Assembly (NCBI RefSeq): GCF_027744825.2
Contig: NC_071348.1
Location: forward strand, 12,185,563 to 12,249,562
From: Synchiropus splendidus
Lineage: Eukaryota > Chordata > Actinopteri > Syngnathiformes > Callionymidae
Reading direction: 5' to 3'
DNA length: 64,000 nt
The notes below the pieces were generated by a model, which did not search any database, was not told the DNA's origin, and worked only from the letters and a program-made list of their open reading frames with translations. Made by a program: the position numbers and the translations under genes. Positions 37,551 to 48,319 of the stretch are shown here, piece after piece; the first letter of the stretch is position 1; every line of letters starts with the position of its first letter.

Positions 37551-38681
37551 TCATGCTTGGGCATCCGTCAGTATCCGTTGAGCATCAACTGCCATTTCCT
37601 CTATGGCAGCGTTTAGCGCTTGCATCATCGCTGCAAAAGAGCGACTAGCATAGCGGGCGTGTCTGGGCATCGCCATCTCCACCAGCTTGGATGGAAAAGT
37701 GGCCAGCTCCTTCTCTGCTGCCGCCAGCCGCTTCTTCACCTCAGCTTTGCTCACCTCCACCGAGAGTGCACAAGTCCTTAAACGTTTCAATGCTGCGGGT
37801 TCCCTTCCCAGCCGCCTGGCAAGCTGCTCGACTGACTTGTCGTCTAGACAGAGAGATGTCTGGGCTTTTGACAGGATACGAACCGCTACACTTGAATCCA
37901 CCATGGATGCCACGAAGGGAACAGGGAGGGTTGATATCCCTCCAGAGAGCGAGGCAGCTGCCCAAACTAGCGCTTTAAAAGACTCCTTTTTTTGGGTGAT
38001 CAGGTCTGGCGTGAGCGCTGGTAAAGCCAGGAGGAGAGCTTGACTTCTGATCTCTGGAAGGTCTTTGCTGATGTCCTCCAACAGGCCTGGAAAGTCATGT
38101 TTCTCCAGACTGGAGGGTAAGACCAAGTAAACTTTGGGCTGGTCGACTCCGTGTGACGCGAGCTCCTCGACGGAAGCCTTCCTCCTCAGCTCCAGATCAT
38201 CTCCAGTTTCTTTGGCAGAACAGAAGAGGATCAAATACACATTTTGTTTGTGTTGTGATCGAGCTGCTGAAAACAGGTCCACTGCGTTAGCTTCAGGCGC
38301 CTGTGTGGAAGTCAGAAACACAGCATTGTATCGGAGGAACTTCACCTTCTCCATGTAGCTGTCCACGTCAAAAGCAGACACATTCGGGACAGGAAGTAGG
38401 TCCCACAAGCGAAAGTCCTGGTGTTTGGGGTCTAGGTAGCCTTCGATATCCCCAGGGTCGCTGAGGGAAGGTGATGGAGCTTCTCCTTCATCTCCAGGAC
38501 CCAGCCCACGAAGAGAGTTCATGAAGGTGTATTTTTCAGGACTGCGGTCGCCCAGAATTCCCAAATTGATTCGGCTCAACAGGAGATCTTCCACAGCGTC
38601 CCTGACGTCAGAAAGTTTGTTGCTCTCCATGGACTCCTTGAGTGTTCCCAGAACATTGAGGCCCTTCAGAACTTCCGCCAT
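37551..38681 (-). CDS. IRG-family quasi-GTPase (IRGQ-like)
   Basis: A 376-aa single coding exon, the usual layout for immunity-related GTPases. The ATG at 38681 follows directly on a splice acceptor (tccctccacag), so an upstream 5' UTR exon is expected. IRG landmarks are the INLGILG strand, FMNSLRGL after the P-loop position, YMEKVKFLRYNAVFL, the FPGLLEDISKDLP segment and a helical C-terminal region. The nucleotide motifs are degenerate: the P-loop GxxxxGKS is G44-DRSPE-K50-Y51, the WDLPG motif is WDLLP (93-97), and the G4 site reads CSAKE. GTP binding is therefore unlikely, as in mammalian IRGQ. Human IRGQ, CD22 and the SIGLEC cluster are all on 19q13, so the neighbourhood agrees with IRGQ. 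Length is close to ordinary IRGs and shorter than human IRGQ. Intact, no frame break. Confidence 0.75.
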   Translation of the reverse strand: MAEVLKGLNVLGTLKESMESNKLSDVRDAVEDLLLSRINLGILGDRSPEKYTFMNSLRGLGPGDEGEAPSPSLSDPGDIEGYLDPKHQDFRLWDLLPVPNVSAFDVDSYMEKVKFLRYNAVFLTSTQAPEANAVDLFSAARSQHKQNVYLILFCSAKETGDDLELRRKASVEELASHGVDQPKVYLVLPSSLEKHDFPGLLEDISKDLPEIRSQALLLALPALTPDLITQKKESFKALVWAAASLSGGISTLPVPFVASMVDSSVAVRILSKAQTSLCLDDKSVEQLARRLGREPAALKRLRTCALSVEVSKAEVKKRLAAAEKELATFPSKLVEMAMPRHARYASRSFAAMMQALNAAIEEMAVDAQRILTDAQA

Positions 38682-40189
38682 CTGTGGAGGGAACAGATGA
38701 GTCGTGCCCTCCAGGTATCAGCGAAACTACTTTGCTTTTGTATTGTGTGAAACTACACAGTGGATGATTCTAAAATCCAAATCTCTCACCTACCGTCACT
38801 TTTCACGTTGACTTCGCAGGGAGGACCCAAGCAGGCGTTTGTCTTTGCCTTAGAGAGGCAAACTGTCTCGCTGGTCTATTAATGGAGTCCAGGCTGCTGG
38901 TGAAACCAAGTAATCCTGTAATCTGCGTTAATCCGCAAACTGTTTAAGAGCATCCACACATGTGAGCGCAAGTACAGTTGGATTATAAAGGTACTTTGTC
39001 AAGAAAGCAGGAAGAATGTTTTTTTTTTCTATTTAAAACTAGGGAAATTATTGACTGTTAGCAATAAAATAGGCCAGAAGCCCCCTCCAACGCTATGGAG
39101 GAATACAAAGGTCTTATGAGACTAAGACTCTCCAACATGGTCTACCATAGGGCCTCAGCCAGTTACATGCCCTGAGTACCTCACCAGGGAAGCATCTTGA
39201 ATTTAGCTTCTAGGATTTAGCTTTTTGGATGCCCTAAAACGATTCCCCACCATCTGAACTGGCATCTCTGGATGTGTGTGTTTCACTACCGGACGAGTAA
39301 GCTCACCAACAAGAGTCCAGCCACCTCCTGAGAGGACTCATTTCGGCTGCTGGCATCAGCAATGTTTTTCATTTCAACTCAGTTCTGTGGCGGTAGGCGA
39401 GTCTAAATCAACCAGTAAATCGAGGTCTTCGCCTTTTGCCTCAGCTCTTTCTTCACGATCAGAGACAAACAGCCGCCAGGACTGAGAACACAACACATAT
39501 ATCAATCGATCTCGTGCTTCCTATAAGACCCCAAGACCCCAATGTGCAAGAGAAGTGGGATGGCAAGAACAATGTAGACTGTTTCATTTCATCTCAGTCT
39601 GCACATCGTGATCGCATTTTTTATTGAGTTGAATCTTTTTGAGCAATGTTAAGATAAGATAAGCAAAGACAACGCAAATATCCACTTTTTTCTTTTTACC
39701 CGAACAGCCTTGCTTCAATCCCCAAATTCAATACATTTGAACCCAAAGGTTCACGCTTTTCCTCTCATGATAAAACATGATGTTCCTTTTATTGTTTCCT
39801 GTTTTTGGTAAATGACACTCTCAACTTTGTGTCTGTGGGCCGTCTTCACACGCAAATGATTTCATCTTCTGATGTGTGGGGAAACAAATATTACAAGAAG
39901 AGCATTGATCCTCCATCATGGGAAAACATTTTATTTAAAATAGCATTTTAAGCACCAGTTCACAAATAGAATGAATAAACTATTTTAACAATATGACCAT
40001 CAGCCTGATGCTCTTTGCATACATGGTCACTGTCTTGTAGCTGATTGGATAAGCACAGCAATGCTGCATAGACAGGAAGCAACAGATGGCATCATAAGCG
40101 GTGATAATGGGTAAATACTTGAGTACAGCGCCCTCTGTTGTCCAGGTTATCATGTGCATCTCTCCCTCTCCATGTTCAGGTTCTGGACT
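38682..40189. other. Intergenic, upstream of the IRG-like gene and 3' of B1
   Basis: Probably holds the 5' UTR exon and promoter of the IRG-like gene (38684-38900), but I could not fix a donor or a clear interferon element. 39060-39640 holds nothing recognised. 39780-40150 is the spacer-module 3' flank also seen at 22440, 30720, 36690 and 44165. Confidence 0.4.
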
Positions 40190-42732
40190 TCATTCTTCCA
40201 GTTCAGTGTCCACCTGCTGATAATCGTCATCTGTCTGTTGGAAACATTTTTTTTTGTTAGAGAAACTCCAAAAAGTTCATTGAAGTGTTTTTGTTCTGAG
40301 TTCTGAGAGAGTGATGCAGAAAGTAACAGACCAAAATGATGTTTTAAACCATGCAAAGAAAAAACCCTTTTCAGTGTTTCTGTTACTAGTGTTGTCTCTT
40401 ATGGTGTCAGAGAGTTACCTGTGGATCATCTGCCATGTTCTCCATCTCAGCCGTTTCTTCTGGCCTTCCAAACTCCTTTTTACTGTGGAGGAAGTGGTTT
40501 AGTAAATCCTGACTGAGTTTGGATGAAGAATGCAACTGCTCACTACTGCAGCCCTCTGTTCAGTCTGTACCTGAAGTATTGGTGAAACAGGAAGAAAATG
40601 ACTGCAGACAAAACAATCCTGGTCAAAAATGCTATCAGGAATTCCAGTTTCAAAAACTTTGTCAAAGAACCTGCAGAAAGACCAGAAGAAAAAAGAACAT
40701 GGAGCGTACAGGTCACTGTCACATTCACGGATGTGGTCAGTGTCTCCATCTCATATCTGGCTTCACAGATGTAACGTCCTGAATGTATTATGATGATGAT
40801 GATGATTATTATTATTATTGTCATTATTAATTCAATAAACACTTCTCAGTGTTGAACCCTCAAATATGGTTGACTGAATATATTAAGTCAGTGGGACATG
40901 GAGCCCATGGACCTGCAGAAGGGCAGCAGACATAGTTCATGGCTAATGTCAGAGGAACAAAATCCATGAGAAACTCTTCATCATGAAGAATCAGGACCAC
41001 AGAAATGAGACTGACAGGAGAGAGAACTTCTTACACTGCACTTCCAGAGTCTGTTTCTCCTCTGTGCTCCCACCGTGTTTGAAGACAACAGTGCAGGTGA
41101 TGCTGCTGCTGTGGTGCTCAGAAGAAGCGCTGAATATCAGAGTGGAGCTGTACTGTCTCCTCACAGCACCAAGAGAAACACTCTTCTGAGCTGTGATGTT
41201 TCCTCCAACCAGGTGTGGACTCTTCCCTTTGCCTTCCCACTTCCAGCTAATAGTGGGCTCAGATCCGGAGCAGAGTCCAGGAGCAGTGCAGGTCAGTGCT
41301 GTCAGCTGACCCTCTTTCAGTTGAGGGACATCCAGGATGGGCTTCTGCCTCAGACCTGGTGAGAGAATCAAACTTTTTTTTTATTCTGAAAATGATGCTT
41401 CATCTCTGTGAGGCTCTGAAAGACCCAAGTCTTTAGATCTAATCCATGAGTTTCCATCATTGCTGCTATGATTCTCTGCCGAGAAATGATCTAACAACCC
41501 CCCCACATTTTCCTCTTCAGAAACCTCCTTCACCTCCTGCAGAACTTCTAGCTCCTGTTCACAAGACATCTGACTCCTCCAGTTAGTCTTGGACAAACAA
41601 AAGGTGACTGAACACCATGGTGTCCAAGTGAGAGGAGCTGAACCTGCTTGATGCTGGTGTGAAACTCTAGTCTGACAGAAGCAGCAGGACCACAACAATA
41701 AAAGCAGAGCTGAACCAAGAAGATATTAGTGCAGTCATTACTGGTGAAGAAGGAAGAGAGATGAATGAGTGAATGTGTTTCTGAGTTCCTTCATTCTCTT
41801 CCTTGGTCGTATCAGAAACTGCAGTAATCGTGCTCATGTCAGCAGGAACAATGAACTTGTGTGACACTTGTCGTACCTCTGACAGAAATCTCTTGCTTCG
41901 TCCCATATGTGTATCCATTATCTTTGCTGGTCAGTCTGAGCTGGTACCATCCAGAATCTGACAGTGAGAGGTCGTTGATGATGATGCTGCAGTTCCTCTG
42001 ACTCACATCAGACTCCAACAGTGACACTTGTCCTTCAAATCCTTTCCTGATGGCTGCGCTGCTGTCAGTGGAGTAGATCAGGTCGCACCTTTCATGCCTT
42101 TGTTCACATCTGAACCAAAGCATGTGTTGAGGAGTGAAGCTCTGAGGAGTCTTGAAGGAGCATGGAATCTCCACACAGAGTCCACTCTCTGCAGTTATGA
42201 CTCCATCATCTAAAGTGACACAGAAGTCTCCGTCTGTACACGTTTCCTTTAAACCTGCTGTTGAACAGAACAAAAATACAAAACAGAATGGTTATTCCAC
42301 ATTATTATTAGCATCAGGTGACTGTCATTCACACTCTGACAAAAATGTGAAATTATAAGAAAACACTGGCACCTGTTCCTGACAATTATTACAATAACAA
42401 TGTAAATTATTGTCATTATTTAAGTCTGATTGTCATTAATCTTTTTTTCAGACTTAATAATGATTCAGAATAAAATATTCAGCTTAGTGGCATCAATAAA
42501 ATTGAAAATATATAATTGAAATGCACAGAACATTTTATTGTCATTGACCTATTATTATTATTATTATTATTATATTATTATAATAATAAAAAAGAGAATT
42601 TTGGTCTGGTGCTGATGTGACTCATATTAATCACAATATTGATGATTAAAATGCTTTAAAAATGTTGGTCCAACCCACAAACGTACCTTGAACCAGAGCA
42701 GACGTGAGAATGATCATCACGACACTCTTCAT
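40190..42732 (-). CDS. B1: Siglec-like receptor, activating type (V + C2, TM Arg, short tail)
   Basis: Exons: signal peptide 42687-42732 (MKSVVMIILTSALVQG), V 41877-42257, C2 41035-41355, TM 40571-40670, tail 40419-40482 and 40190-40234. The sum is 957 bases, 318 aa, in frame. The V domain is a canonical Siglec V: GLCVEIPCSF, a Cys in the E strand (RNCSIIIND), and DSGWYQLRLTSK with the F-strand Arg that binds sialic acid in Siglecs. The TM has Arg (LIAFLTRIVLSAV). The tail is SKKEFGRTEE ... TDDDYQQVDTELEE, with no ITIM. The second and third C2 exons of B2 are missing: a 69-bp relic of one remains (40710-40778) and the FAGILNG exon is deleted. Role inferred from Siglec-14-like receptors: a cell-surface sialic-acid sensor coupled to an ITAM adaptor. 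An alternative terminal exon is at 41667-41818. Confidence 0.75.
40710..40778 (-). pseudogene. Truncated C2 pseudo-exon in B1
   Basis: Encodes GRYICEARYEMETLTTSVNV with a donor (GTACGC). The 5' half of the exon is replaced by a (ATG/ATT)n tract. Joining it to the phase-1 upstream exon gives TGA at once, so it is best skipped. The same relic is in B3 at 61933-62001. Confidence 0.65.
41667..41818 (-). other. Candidate alternative terminal exon (stalk + TM + stop) in B1
   Basis: Lies in the V-C2 intron. The acceptor is attactgcag. In phase 1 it reads VSDTTKEENEGTQKH..., then a hydrophobic segment (ALISSWFSSAFIVVVLLLL), then SD and TAG. V joined to this exon gives 579 coding bases, 192 aa: a V-only membrane protein with no cytoplasmic tail. 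The same exon is open in B2 and B3. Confidence 0.5.
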
Positions 42733-43220
42733 CCTCGCCAAGTTAAAATCCTTCAAAGAAACAGACAGAACATCTTCCACAGTAGTTCAGTCCAAACATG
42801 CCTCACTATGTAACAGGGGAAGACAGTCGTGAGGTCAGTGCACTTCACTGCTGTACTTCACTTGACTATTCATGTATCTATCGCTCTTCTGACGCTCCTC
42901 TACATCTGAAAGTCAAAAATGGAATTCACTGTGAACTAACATTCAGAGTTTGATTTGTCCAGTGTGAACAGCTCTTTCTGTACTAGTTCCCAGGTTCTCA
43001 AGTGTGAATAGTGAAAAGAACTTACTGTGCAAGGCCAGAAGAACAACCCTGACTCTGAAGCAAATTCTCTTCTGCTCAGGTTTGTAGCACTCAAGAGCTC
43101 TGCTTCTGCTTTTTACTGCGGTCTGTGAAGACACTGTTGTCTTTTCTCCTCTTCTGTATTTGTTCAGTGCTTTAGAAATTAGAATCTGTCAGTGGTTCAC
43201 TCGTACGTGCCTCCACCATC
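42733..43220. other. Upstream region of B1
   Basis: Between the B1 start and the plus-strand frame at 43221, in head-to-head arrangement. It is repeated upstream of B2 (52323-52680), so it probably carries the shared promoter. I cannot point to a specific TATA box or factor site. Confidence 0.35.
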
Positions 43221-43394
43221 ATGGGAACAAACAACTTGCTCAGATCCCTCAGCAGAGAGGCGCCCAGGAGGCGTCTGCTCTGGATGTCTGTGGCAGCTTT
43301 TCTCACCAGAGAGGCTCTGATCAGAACCTCTTGGGCTCAAGTAGATGAACTGTGGGAGGAAACCAGAGCTCCCTCAGCTATAAGAGCAGTGTAG
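43221..43394 (+). CDS. Small plus-strand open frame (57 aa), head-to-head with B1
   Basis: Starts MGTNNLLRSLSREAPRRRLL and contains a mildly hydrophobic, arginine-rich stretch. Family unknown. In the paralogous unit (about 52684) the start is ACG instead of ATG, which argues against selection on the start. It could be the first exon of the plus-strand transcript that includes 43667-43809. Confidence 0.25.
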   Translation: MGTNNLLRSLSREAPRRRLLWMSVAAFLTREALIRTSWAQVDELWEETRAPSAIRAV

Positions 43395-43666
43395 CTTTCA
43401 TTCAGAGCAAAGACTCCAGTTTCTCCAACTGCCTCCATGTGGTCAAACGGAGACATGACAACCTGAGGCTGTGCGTTGTACAGTATGTTGGACAGCAACT
43501 GTTTTGACCGCAGTGTTTTACGAAAAGTCCCTGAGGCATTTTCTGAATTTGCATACTCACTGTTATTCACAATTTAGTTTTGCCACTGTGCGCACGTTTT
43601 CGAAAATAAAACTTTATATTTTCATTCTAATTCAACAAAAGGTTCATATTTCTTCCACTCCATCAG

Positions 43667-43809
43667 GGGTCAATGGTCAGCATTTGCAGGAAGAACATCA
43701 GCACTTCAGAGCCATGGAGCTGCAGAGAAGAGAGAGTGAGGAGCAGATGAGGGAAGTCAGCTCCACCATTGGACAGATCAGAGACATAATAAAAAATGAT
43801 GCTTCATGA
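43667..43809 (+). CDS. Candidate terminal exon of small coiled-coil gene, copy 3
   Basis: A good acceptor (cttccactccatcag) precedes a frame that reads GQHLQEEHQHFRAMELQRR, then SEEQMREVSSTIGQIRDII and a stop. From the internal ATG (43714) it is 31 aa. It resembles the helix in 21853-22131. The copy at 53200-53295 is identical in protein from the ATG on. Unrecognised family. Confidence 0.35.
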
Positions 43810-44309
43810 TCATGAGACACAAGGCTGAAGGTTTCACGCTCCTTGTTCTCATCATCAGAGTTCCTATTATTGTTTCTTCTTTGTGGCAGATTACAACACC
43901 CTCAACCTTTGTCTCTGTCTTCACACTGATGTTGCGATGATTTCATCTTCTGATGTGTGGGGAAGCTGTTTATTCACCAGTCCTCACACTGCGACACACT
44001 CTTATTGCCTGTATAAGAAACAGATATGACAAGAAGAAGACGGATCTGTGCAATGATCCTCTGTCATGGGAAGACATTTTCTTTAAAATAGCACTTCATG
44101 CAAGTGAGGCAAAGCAAAGCACATGTGATTCTATAATATATCATAAATGTACAGTAGTTTAGCATTATGACCACCAGTCTGATGCTCTTTGCATACATGG
44201 CCATAGTCATGCAGCGGATTTAATAAGCACAGCAATTCTGCATCGATAGGAAGCATCAGATGACATCATAAATGACTTCACTCAGTCCGAGCCCCAGCGC
44301 TCTCTGTTG

Positions 44310-44757
44310 TCCAGGATGGGCAGAAGGGTGCCAGATCAACAATTAAGTACCCATGAGCATCGGCTGTAGTGTCTACAAAACTATCTGTAAAGAAAGTTTT
44401 ATGAGAAGGGTAAACCTGATGAGCCAGAACTTTTATCTGCATCTTATCGTGAGGATTTTTAAGCAATACAGAGTAATTGCTATTCAAACTAATAGTATGG
44501 CTACATTTACCACGCTGAAATAGAGTACAAATTCTGACAACCTTCAATGTATTTGATATTTTTATTCATCTTTTGAAAGTCATTATACATAGGTTGAAAG
44601 GAAGTATAAATCTACACAATATTTACATTTACAGCATCCATGGCATATTCACAATTAGCATACATGTTACAAAATGAGTCTTTCCAGAACCCGAAGGTCC
44701 GACCAGAAGACAGGAGAATGGTGTTTTGAAACGAGGATGGAAATTAATTTCCTCCAT
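44310..44757 (-). pseudogene. Maverick/Polinton packaging-ATPase remnant
   Basis: The minus strand starts at 44757 with a P-loop (LLVGPSGSGKTHFV), then runs to an in-frame TAG where the family has Trp (NIV-stop-IYTSFQP). After an internal deletion it continues with LFQRGKCSHTISLN, VLLKNPHDKMQIKVLAHQ and HGYLIVDL, which match the C-terminal part of FtsK/HerA-type packaging ATPases of Polintons and adinto-like viruses. Broken by stop, deletion and a lost C-terminus. It is an old endogenous copy. Confidence 0.7.
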
Positions 44758-46320
44758 GATGACTCCTCTGTCACTCAAAACTCAGAATTCAAAAGGTTAA
44801 GTCGTACCGTCCAAAAACAATCGCCTCTTATCGTGACACAAGTCACACAGAGTTTTTTCGTGACTTGACCTGTTTTTTAATGCAATGTTCTATTTCTCTC
44901 TGACAATGTTATGCTGACGTGTCTCGAGCAGCCAGCCGGCAGAGTTCTGCAAGTACCCCTCCACTAGATCTGTAACCAAGTCAAAGTTGATCGGTTGACA
45001 AGACTCTTGTCTGTGAGATGCCTTTAACTTTCAACGCAACCTTCTTCTTGTCTTGGGACCCGCAGAAACAAAATCCTCAATGCTATCCCCATCAAGTTCA
45101 TCAGTCAGATCTCCAAGGTTTTAAGGCGTCTTGCAGTCTTTTGTCGAACACAGTACATCACACTGGCAACCTGTGACATCTTCTCTTTTTGAGCCATTTT
45201 TCCCCAGAAACTATTAAGTGAAATCTTGACAGATCTGCCAAAATGCCATTTCTAACACGGTGCACGACGTTGTTTCCAACTCAGAGGACGCTGTTGCACC
45301 CTGACTCGGTGGTTTCTGGTGCTTGTCGATGGTTTGAGGGATGGTGATGAGGGTTTACGAACTCATCCTCACTGTCGAGGATGATGACGCTTTCACTGGC
45401 TAAAACAACTTTGTTTGATGGTGTCGGAGGGTATATCAGCGTTTCCTCCGCGACGATGCATGTGTCTACAGACATCCCTGTGAAAGGCTGTGTTCAAATC
45501 AACCGTCGGTTCATCCGTTGTTTCCACTACAACAGCCGAATTTGCGAAGCCTTCCTCAAACGGATCCTGCGTAAAGTACTCCAGCTCCTGCACACTGATC
45601 AGTGCCGTCGGAAATTTTTCAGCTGACTCAACAATGTCTGATATTAGAGAAGACACTGTTGTTCGCACATAATGTCGACAGATATTAACCAATGCTTATG
45701 AATTAATTCAAGATGATTTTTTTTACCCGTATCCCTTGTGAGATGACCGTCACACAGGTGGATGACAATATCTATAAAAGATTAAATCAGTATGTTAAGA
45801 TTAATACAACAGAAGTTTATATAATAAACCTTTTTTTATTGATATATTCACCTACGTGGAGCACTGGTGTTGTCCATTTTGAGTAGACGTGGCAAGCGTG
45901 GTCCAAGAAGCCGGAAGAAGTCTCAGGAGACAGAGCAAGGGTAACCGCGAAACTGATGCAAAGTGTGGTCTTGGGGGGCATCTGTACCCCCCTAGGTGTC
46001 TGCAGAAGATCTGAGGTACGGTCTTACAAAGCTATCAAAATGGTTGACCGAGTAAGAATCATCTGCAAAGGCATGAACCCGGGAACGATGTCCCTGGAAC
46101 TGGACATACCATTACCACCCGATCAAAGGATCGTCTGCCAGAGACCCTGAGAAAGTGGATGGCGGCATCCTCAGTATCCTCTTTTGAAGATCTCTTTGAA
46201 GGTTCACCCAACTGGAAAAAAAAACACCCACACATTTCAGCACGCGTTGGTCAGAAACACCATCCCAAAGTTGTTGCAAAGTTTCAGAGCCCAGCTCACG
46301 TTTTGAAAAAAACACTACAG
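44758..46320 (-). mobile_element. Remainder of the Polinton-like insertion
   Basis: Upstream of the ATPase on the minus strand are several coherent but frame-broken coding stretches: MAQKEKMSQVASVMYCVRQK near 45197, two overlapping frames at 45281-45692 that look like one frameshifted protein, and an open frame at 46112-46315. I do not recognise these proteins; I assign them to the same element by position and strand. The insertion replaces the tail-exon region of a Siglec-type module (relic at 46375-46640). Confidence 0.45.
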
Positions 46321-46374
46321 AAATAGTTTCAGGTCTTTCGAACTACTATTGAAACAAAATGTTAGGCAGCTTGT

Positions 46375-46640
46375 AGTGACAGTGGATCATCTGCCATGTT
46401 CTCCATCTCAGCCGTTTTTTTTCTGGCCTTCCAAACTCTTTTTGACTGTGGTTTAGTAAATCTTCATTGTGTTTGGATGAAGAATGCAACTGCTCACTAC
46501 TGCAGCCCTCTGTTCAGTCTGTACATGAAGTATTGGTGAAACAGGAAGAAAATGATTGCAAACAAAGCAATCCAGAGAAAGAAAATTTGTTGTTTCCCAG
46601 GAGGTTTGAAAAAAAAAAGACTCACCATTCAGATCAGGAA
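46375..46640 (-). pseudogene. Relic of activating-type TM and tail exons
   Basis: Keeps the tail exon region (gatcatctgccatgttctcc) and part of the TM exon, but the TM is truncated and the TM donor is changed (ctgtacatg). No Ig exon follows. This is the 3' end of a lost Siglec copy. Confidence 0.55.
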
Positions 46641-47998
46641 GTTCGCTGACCCTTCTCCGTCAGTTTGTCAGTTTTTGTTCCCAAACTCTTCCATGTTCTT
46701 GTGATAAAGCTGACAGTTGACTGTGCACTATTTAGCAGCGAGGAAATTTCACGACAAGATGTGTTGCACAGGAGGCATCCTATGACATCCTCTTTCACAG
46801 GGCTCGGTGCTTGATGTGATACACCTGTGTCCAGGCCAAGTGATAAAGACACCTGAGTCTGATCATTTGGATGGGTGAGCAAACACTTTTGGACATACAG
46901 CATACATGCAGCGCAGCATGTGGAAGTACAAGTTTTTGTCTTTGTTTCCTCTATTTCTTTTAGTCCTATTTTGATGCTGATTTATTGTTCCCAGGTGAAT
47001 ATCAATAAATCTTGAGATAAAAAAGATAAACATCACCGAAGACTATGAGAGGGATGACGGAGTGAGCATGATCCTACCGCTCTCATTTTTGTTGCACTTC
47101 AAAGTCTACCATGGCTGCCAGCTTAAGGCCCCTGTGAAGTGGGTGACTTCATGTCAGCTGTGATCACGGCTGTACTCTGTCACTGCAGTGGTCTTCTGAG
47201 GATCACTCTCACTTCAACACACGGACCATAAAAACAACAGAGCAGCTGTCAAGTTAGCTGTGCAGCACTAGGGTCTTTGTTTGTTTCCATTGAATTGTGG
47301 TTTGATACACAAGCAGGTGGTGGACACCTGTAGCTTCAGTCAGAGCAACATTTGTGGGCGTGTTTCTATCCAGGTTGGGAGTAATGAGAGATTGGAGACC
47401 ACCCCCTGGTGGAAGAGACAAGGGAGGATGGAGTTTTGGTGAGTGGAGCATAAGAGAGACTTTTGAGTCAGATTCTGAGGAGGAATATTCACCCTAGATG
47501 AAGACCATCCAAGACAGGAAGTGACACGCCCCTGCAGTGAGTCCATTTGCTGTGACCGCCCACAAGCACTACAGGCTGGCGCTTCACTGTGTCTGGGACA
47601 TGGTGGAAGACATGGTGGAGATTGAGGGACATGATAAAAATAATTGTATCATGAGAAACATGGCTGAAGGTTCATGCTCACAAGTTCCATTCATTGTTTC
47701 TTCTTTTTGGTAAACTACACTCTCAGCTTTGACACTGTGGTCAGTCTTTACACTCATGTTGTGGATGATTTCCTCTTCTGCTCTTTTCTACGAATGGAAG
47801 CTATTCTCCTGTCTTCACAGTGCTATGTGAGTGTGTGTGTGTGTTCATCATTGCTTGTGGGGACCCATTCTTGGCTGGACCCCACAAATCCTAGGCTGGA
47901 TTTCACGATCAAGACGTCAAAATAATTTGGTCATTCGAATCAAGTTTAAGTTTGGTTGAGAGTCTAGGTTAAGGTTCACCATTTGTTTTGGTTTAGGG

Positions 47999-48319
47999 CA
48001 GTGTTTTTCCTTTTCTAAGCCGCGACACACAAAAAATCCAGAAGCACACCACCTGAGGAACCTCGGCCAAAGTGCAGTTGTGCTTAGTCGAAAGTTTTGC
48101 AGAACATCTCTTTTAATGTGTGAAAAACTGTAGCTATTGATGCTCAGATATTTTGTCAGAAACAAATTGAAGAAAATGTATTTGTTCAGAAATGTCTCCA
48201 GAGAGGTGTATTCAATATGGAAAAATCTACCATGATTTTTTTTTTTAAATAACTATAACTATATAGCTCTATTAGCGCTGTGGTGCAGACAGTCTTTGGG
48301 GAACTGACAAAAAACACTG
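47999..48319. mobile_element. Possible non-autonomous hAT-like element
   Basis: Begins cagtgtttttccttttc and ends ...aaaaacactg, giving about 10-bp inverted ends of the CAGTGTTTTT type. The internal ccgcgacacac motif is typical of teleost hAT MITEs. The flanks do not show a matching 8-bp duplication, so the right end may be wrong. Confidence 0.35.

Noticed and set aside
37687..38043. Plus-strand frames opposite the IRG-like gene
   Set aside because: Antisense shadows of the minus-strand coding exon.
40710..40778. Including the GRYICEARYE segment as an exon of B1 and B3
   Set aside because: Phase-1 entry creates a stop at the junction; exon lengths already sum in frame without it.
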